In this document: positions 5,491-6,244 of the stretch, one piece after another
How the letters are laid out: each line of letters opens with the position of its first letter
Position numbering within the stretch: the first letter of the stretch is position 1
NCBI GenBank assembly: GCA_913773825.1
Contig: CAJYHH010000758.1
Span: 1-6,244, forward strand
DNA from: Candidatus Sericytochromatia bacterium
Lineage (GTDB): Bacteria; Cyanobacteriota; Sericytochromatia; UBA7694
Length of the DNA stretch: 6,244 nt
Reading direction: 5' to 3'
Translations under genes and position numbers: made by a program
The notes under the pieces: model-generated
What the model was told of the DNA's origin: nothing
Database searches by the model: none
Seen by the model: the letters and a program-made list of their open reading frames with translations, nothing else

Positions 5491-6244
5491 GACATAATGC
5501 TGAATGATTTCTAAAAAAGTCTTTTGATTAAAGGATTTTTTTTCAACAAAGCCGTCAGCGCCAGCCTGTAAACCCTTTTGATGAAAAGCCTCATCACCAT
5601 GAGAAGTGACCATTAAAACCGGTACTTCCCGATACGGGGATTGTTTAATCCAGCTGGTCAGCTCAAAGCCATTCATCTTAGGCATTTCAACATCTGTAAT
5701 CACCAGATCAGGTAAGTGTTCAGTCAGCAGACTTTGTCCCTGCTGACCGTCATTGCCCATCACCACTTCATAACCCGCTGACTCCAGCATGTTTTTTTGC
5801 AAAATCCGGGTTGTCGCAGCATCATCAACAATCAACACTCTTTTTTTGCTGCGCATAGGTGGTCGAATTAAGCCATCAGCTGACACAGAAGCTTGGGCTT
5901 CAGGCTCAGCTGGCTCAGCTGGCTCAGTTGGCTCAGACAAGGCAGCAGACTGTTCTTGCTGCAACAACTGAGTGCGAACCTGAAGCAAAGTTTTTTCAGA
6001 CTCCAAGGCCTCAATCTGGCTGCGGGATTCTGCCAGCAAAACCTGTAAAGAAGCCTGCTCTGTCTCTAGCTGAGCAACACGGTTTTTTGACCATTCCAGA
6101 TCAGCCATCAGCTGCTGAATCTGTTTGTTGAGTGTTTCTGTTTCAGTCTGAAAACCCTGGATCTGCTCCTGAGACTGGGTATTCATGGCCTGGGTTGTGC
6201 TGTTGATCTGCTCTTGAAGCTGATGAAGCGTTTCTTCAAGTTTA
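5488..6244 (-). CDS. Coiled-coil protein with C-terminal CheA-type receiver domain, 5'-truncated by the window
   Basis: The frame is open from the right edge to TAA at 5490-5488, 251 visible residues. An ATG at 6186 exists, but it lacks a Shine-Dalgarno and the 19 codons before it (KLEETLHQLQEQ...) continue the same helix pattern, so the true start is probably beyond the window. Counting from that Met, residues 1-82 are a Gln/Glu-rich coiled coil, about 83-113 an Ala/Glu/Pro linker, and 115-232 a response-regulator receiver: KRVLIVDD (Asp121, Asp122), phosphoacceptor Asp165 in ITDVEMP, Thr194 in MVTS and Lys216 in VEKKSF. The VDDAATTRILQKNML opening and the GADGFVEKKSFNQ end resemble receivers attached to hybrid CheA kinases. 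No output domain follows, so it likely acts through protein contacts or as a phosphate sink. It precedes the kinase-receiver-NHL gene on the same strand by 61 bp and is probably co-transcribed; phosphotransfer between them is inference. Confidence 0.88.
   Translation of the reverse strand, partial: KLEETLHQLQEQINSTTQAMNTQSQEQIQGFQTETETLNKQIQQLMADLEWSKNRVAQLETEQASLQVLLAESRSQIEALESEKTLLQVRTQLLQQEQSAALSEPTEPAEPAEPEAQASVSADGLIRPPMRSKKRVLIVDDAATTRILQKNMLESAGYEVVMGNDGQQGQSLLTEHLPDLVITDVEMPKMNGFELTSWIKQSPYREVPVLMVTSHGDEAFHQKGLQAGADGFVEKKSFNQKTFLEIIQHYV
5903..5936 (-). repeat. 9-bp tandem repeats encoding an (A/T)EP linker
   Basis: GGCTCAGCT at 5903-5911 and 5912-5920 is exact, GGCTCAGTT at 5921-5929 differs by one base, and GGCTCAG at 5930-5936 is a partial fourth copy. 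On the minus strand they encode the SEPTEPAEPAEPEA linker between the coiled coil and the receiver. The unit is three codons, so copy-number change stays in frame. Confidence 0.88.

Noticed and set aside
5536..5847. A8 and two A7 runs on the coding strand of the receiver (5536-5543, 5792-5798, 5841-5847), including an in-phase A AAA AAC
   Set aside because: They encode Lys/Asn/Gln positions in a normal receiver domain, no stimulatory hairpin or conserved alternative frame was seen, and A/T-rich codons suffice to explain them.

Overview
The window is about 6.2 kb of gene-dense bacterial DNA with G+C close to half by eye. It holds five protein-coding genes, two of them cut by the window edges. 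No RNA genes, insertion sequences, CRISPR arrays or gaps over 300 bases were seen. The host cannot be named from this stretch. Large soluble multidomain signalling proteins (Hanks-type kinase with receiver and NHL propeller, coiled coil with receiver) suggest a free-living bacterium with complex regulation rather than a reduced genome. The TetR-like HTH resembles forms common in Bacteroidetes, but that is weak evidence of taxonomy.

Layout from left to right. (1) 1-569, plus: the C-terminal end of a PD-(D/E)XK nuclease of the DUF2357/DUF524 type, a family often found in McrBC-like defence operons; its start lies outside the window. (2) 566-1639, minus: an unusually long TetR-family regulator with a Glu/Pro-rich linker that includes a perfect 3 x 12-bp repeat, and a C-terminal segment I do not recognise. 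(3) 1640-1755: a divergent control region with an inverted repeat that could be an operator, an extended -10 and a Shine-Dalgarno. (4) 1756-3114, plus: an ammonium transporter (Amt) with signal peptide, twin pore histidines and conserved cytoplasmic tail. (5) 3105-5414, minus: a Ser/Thr protein kinase fused to a complete receiver domain and a six-bladed NHL propeller, with no membrane segment. (6) 5427-5487: a 61-bp spacer; a 9-bp perfect inverted repeat (5454-5490) lies mostly in it and ends on the upstream stop codon. (7) 5488 to the right edge, minus: a coiled-coil protein ending in a CheA-type receiver domain, open past the window edge.

How they fit together: the two right-hand genes are co-oriented and probably form a phosphosignalling operon that mixes Hanks-type and two-component modules. 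The TetR-like gene and amt are divergent and share a candidate operator, so the regulator may control amt, itself, or both. Both convergent boundaries (566-569 and 3105-3114) have overlapping 3' ends with no space for an ordinary terminator. The strongest candidate for something new is the soluble kinase-receiver-NHL fusion with its neighbouring coiled-coil receiver. The TetR regulator with an unrecognised C-terminal module is second.
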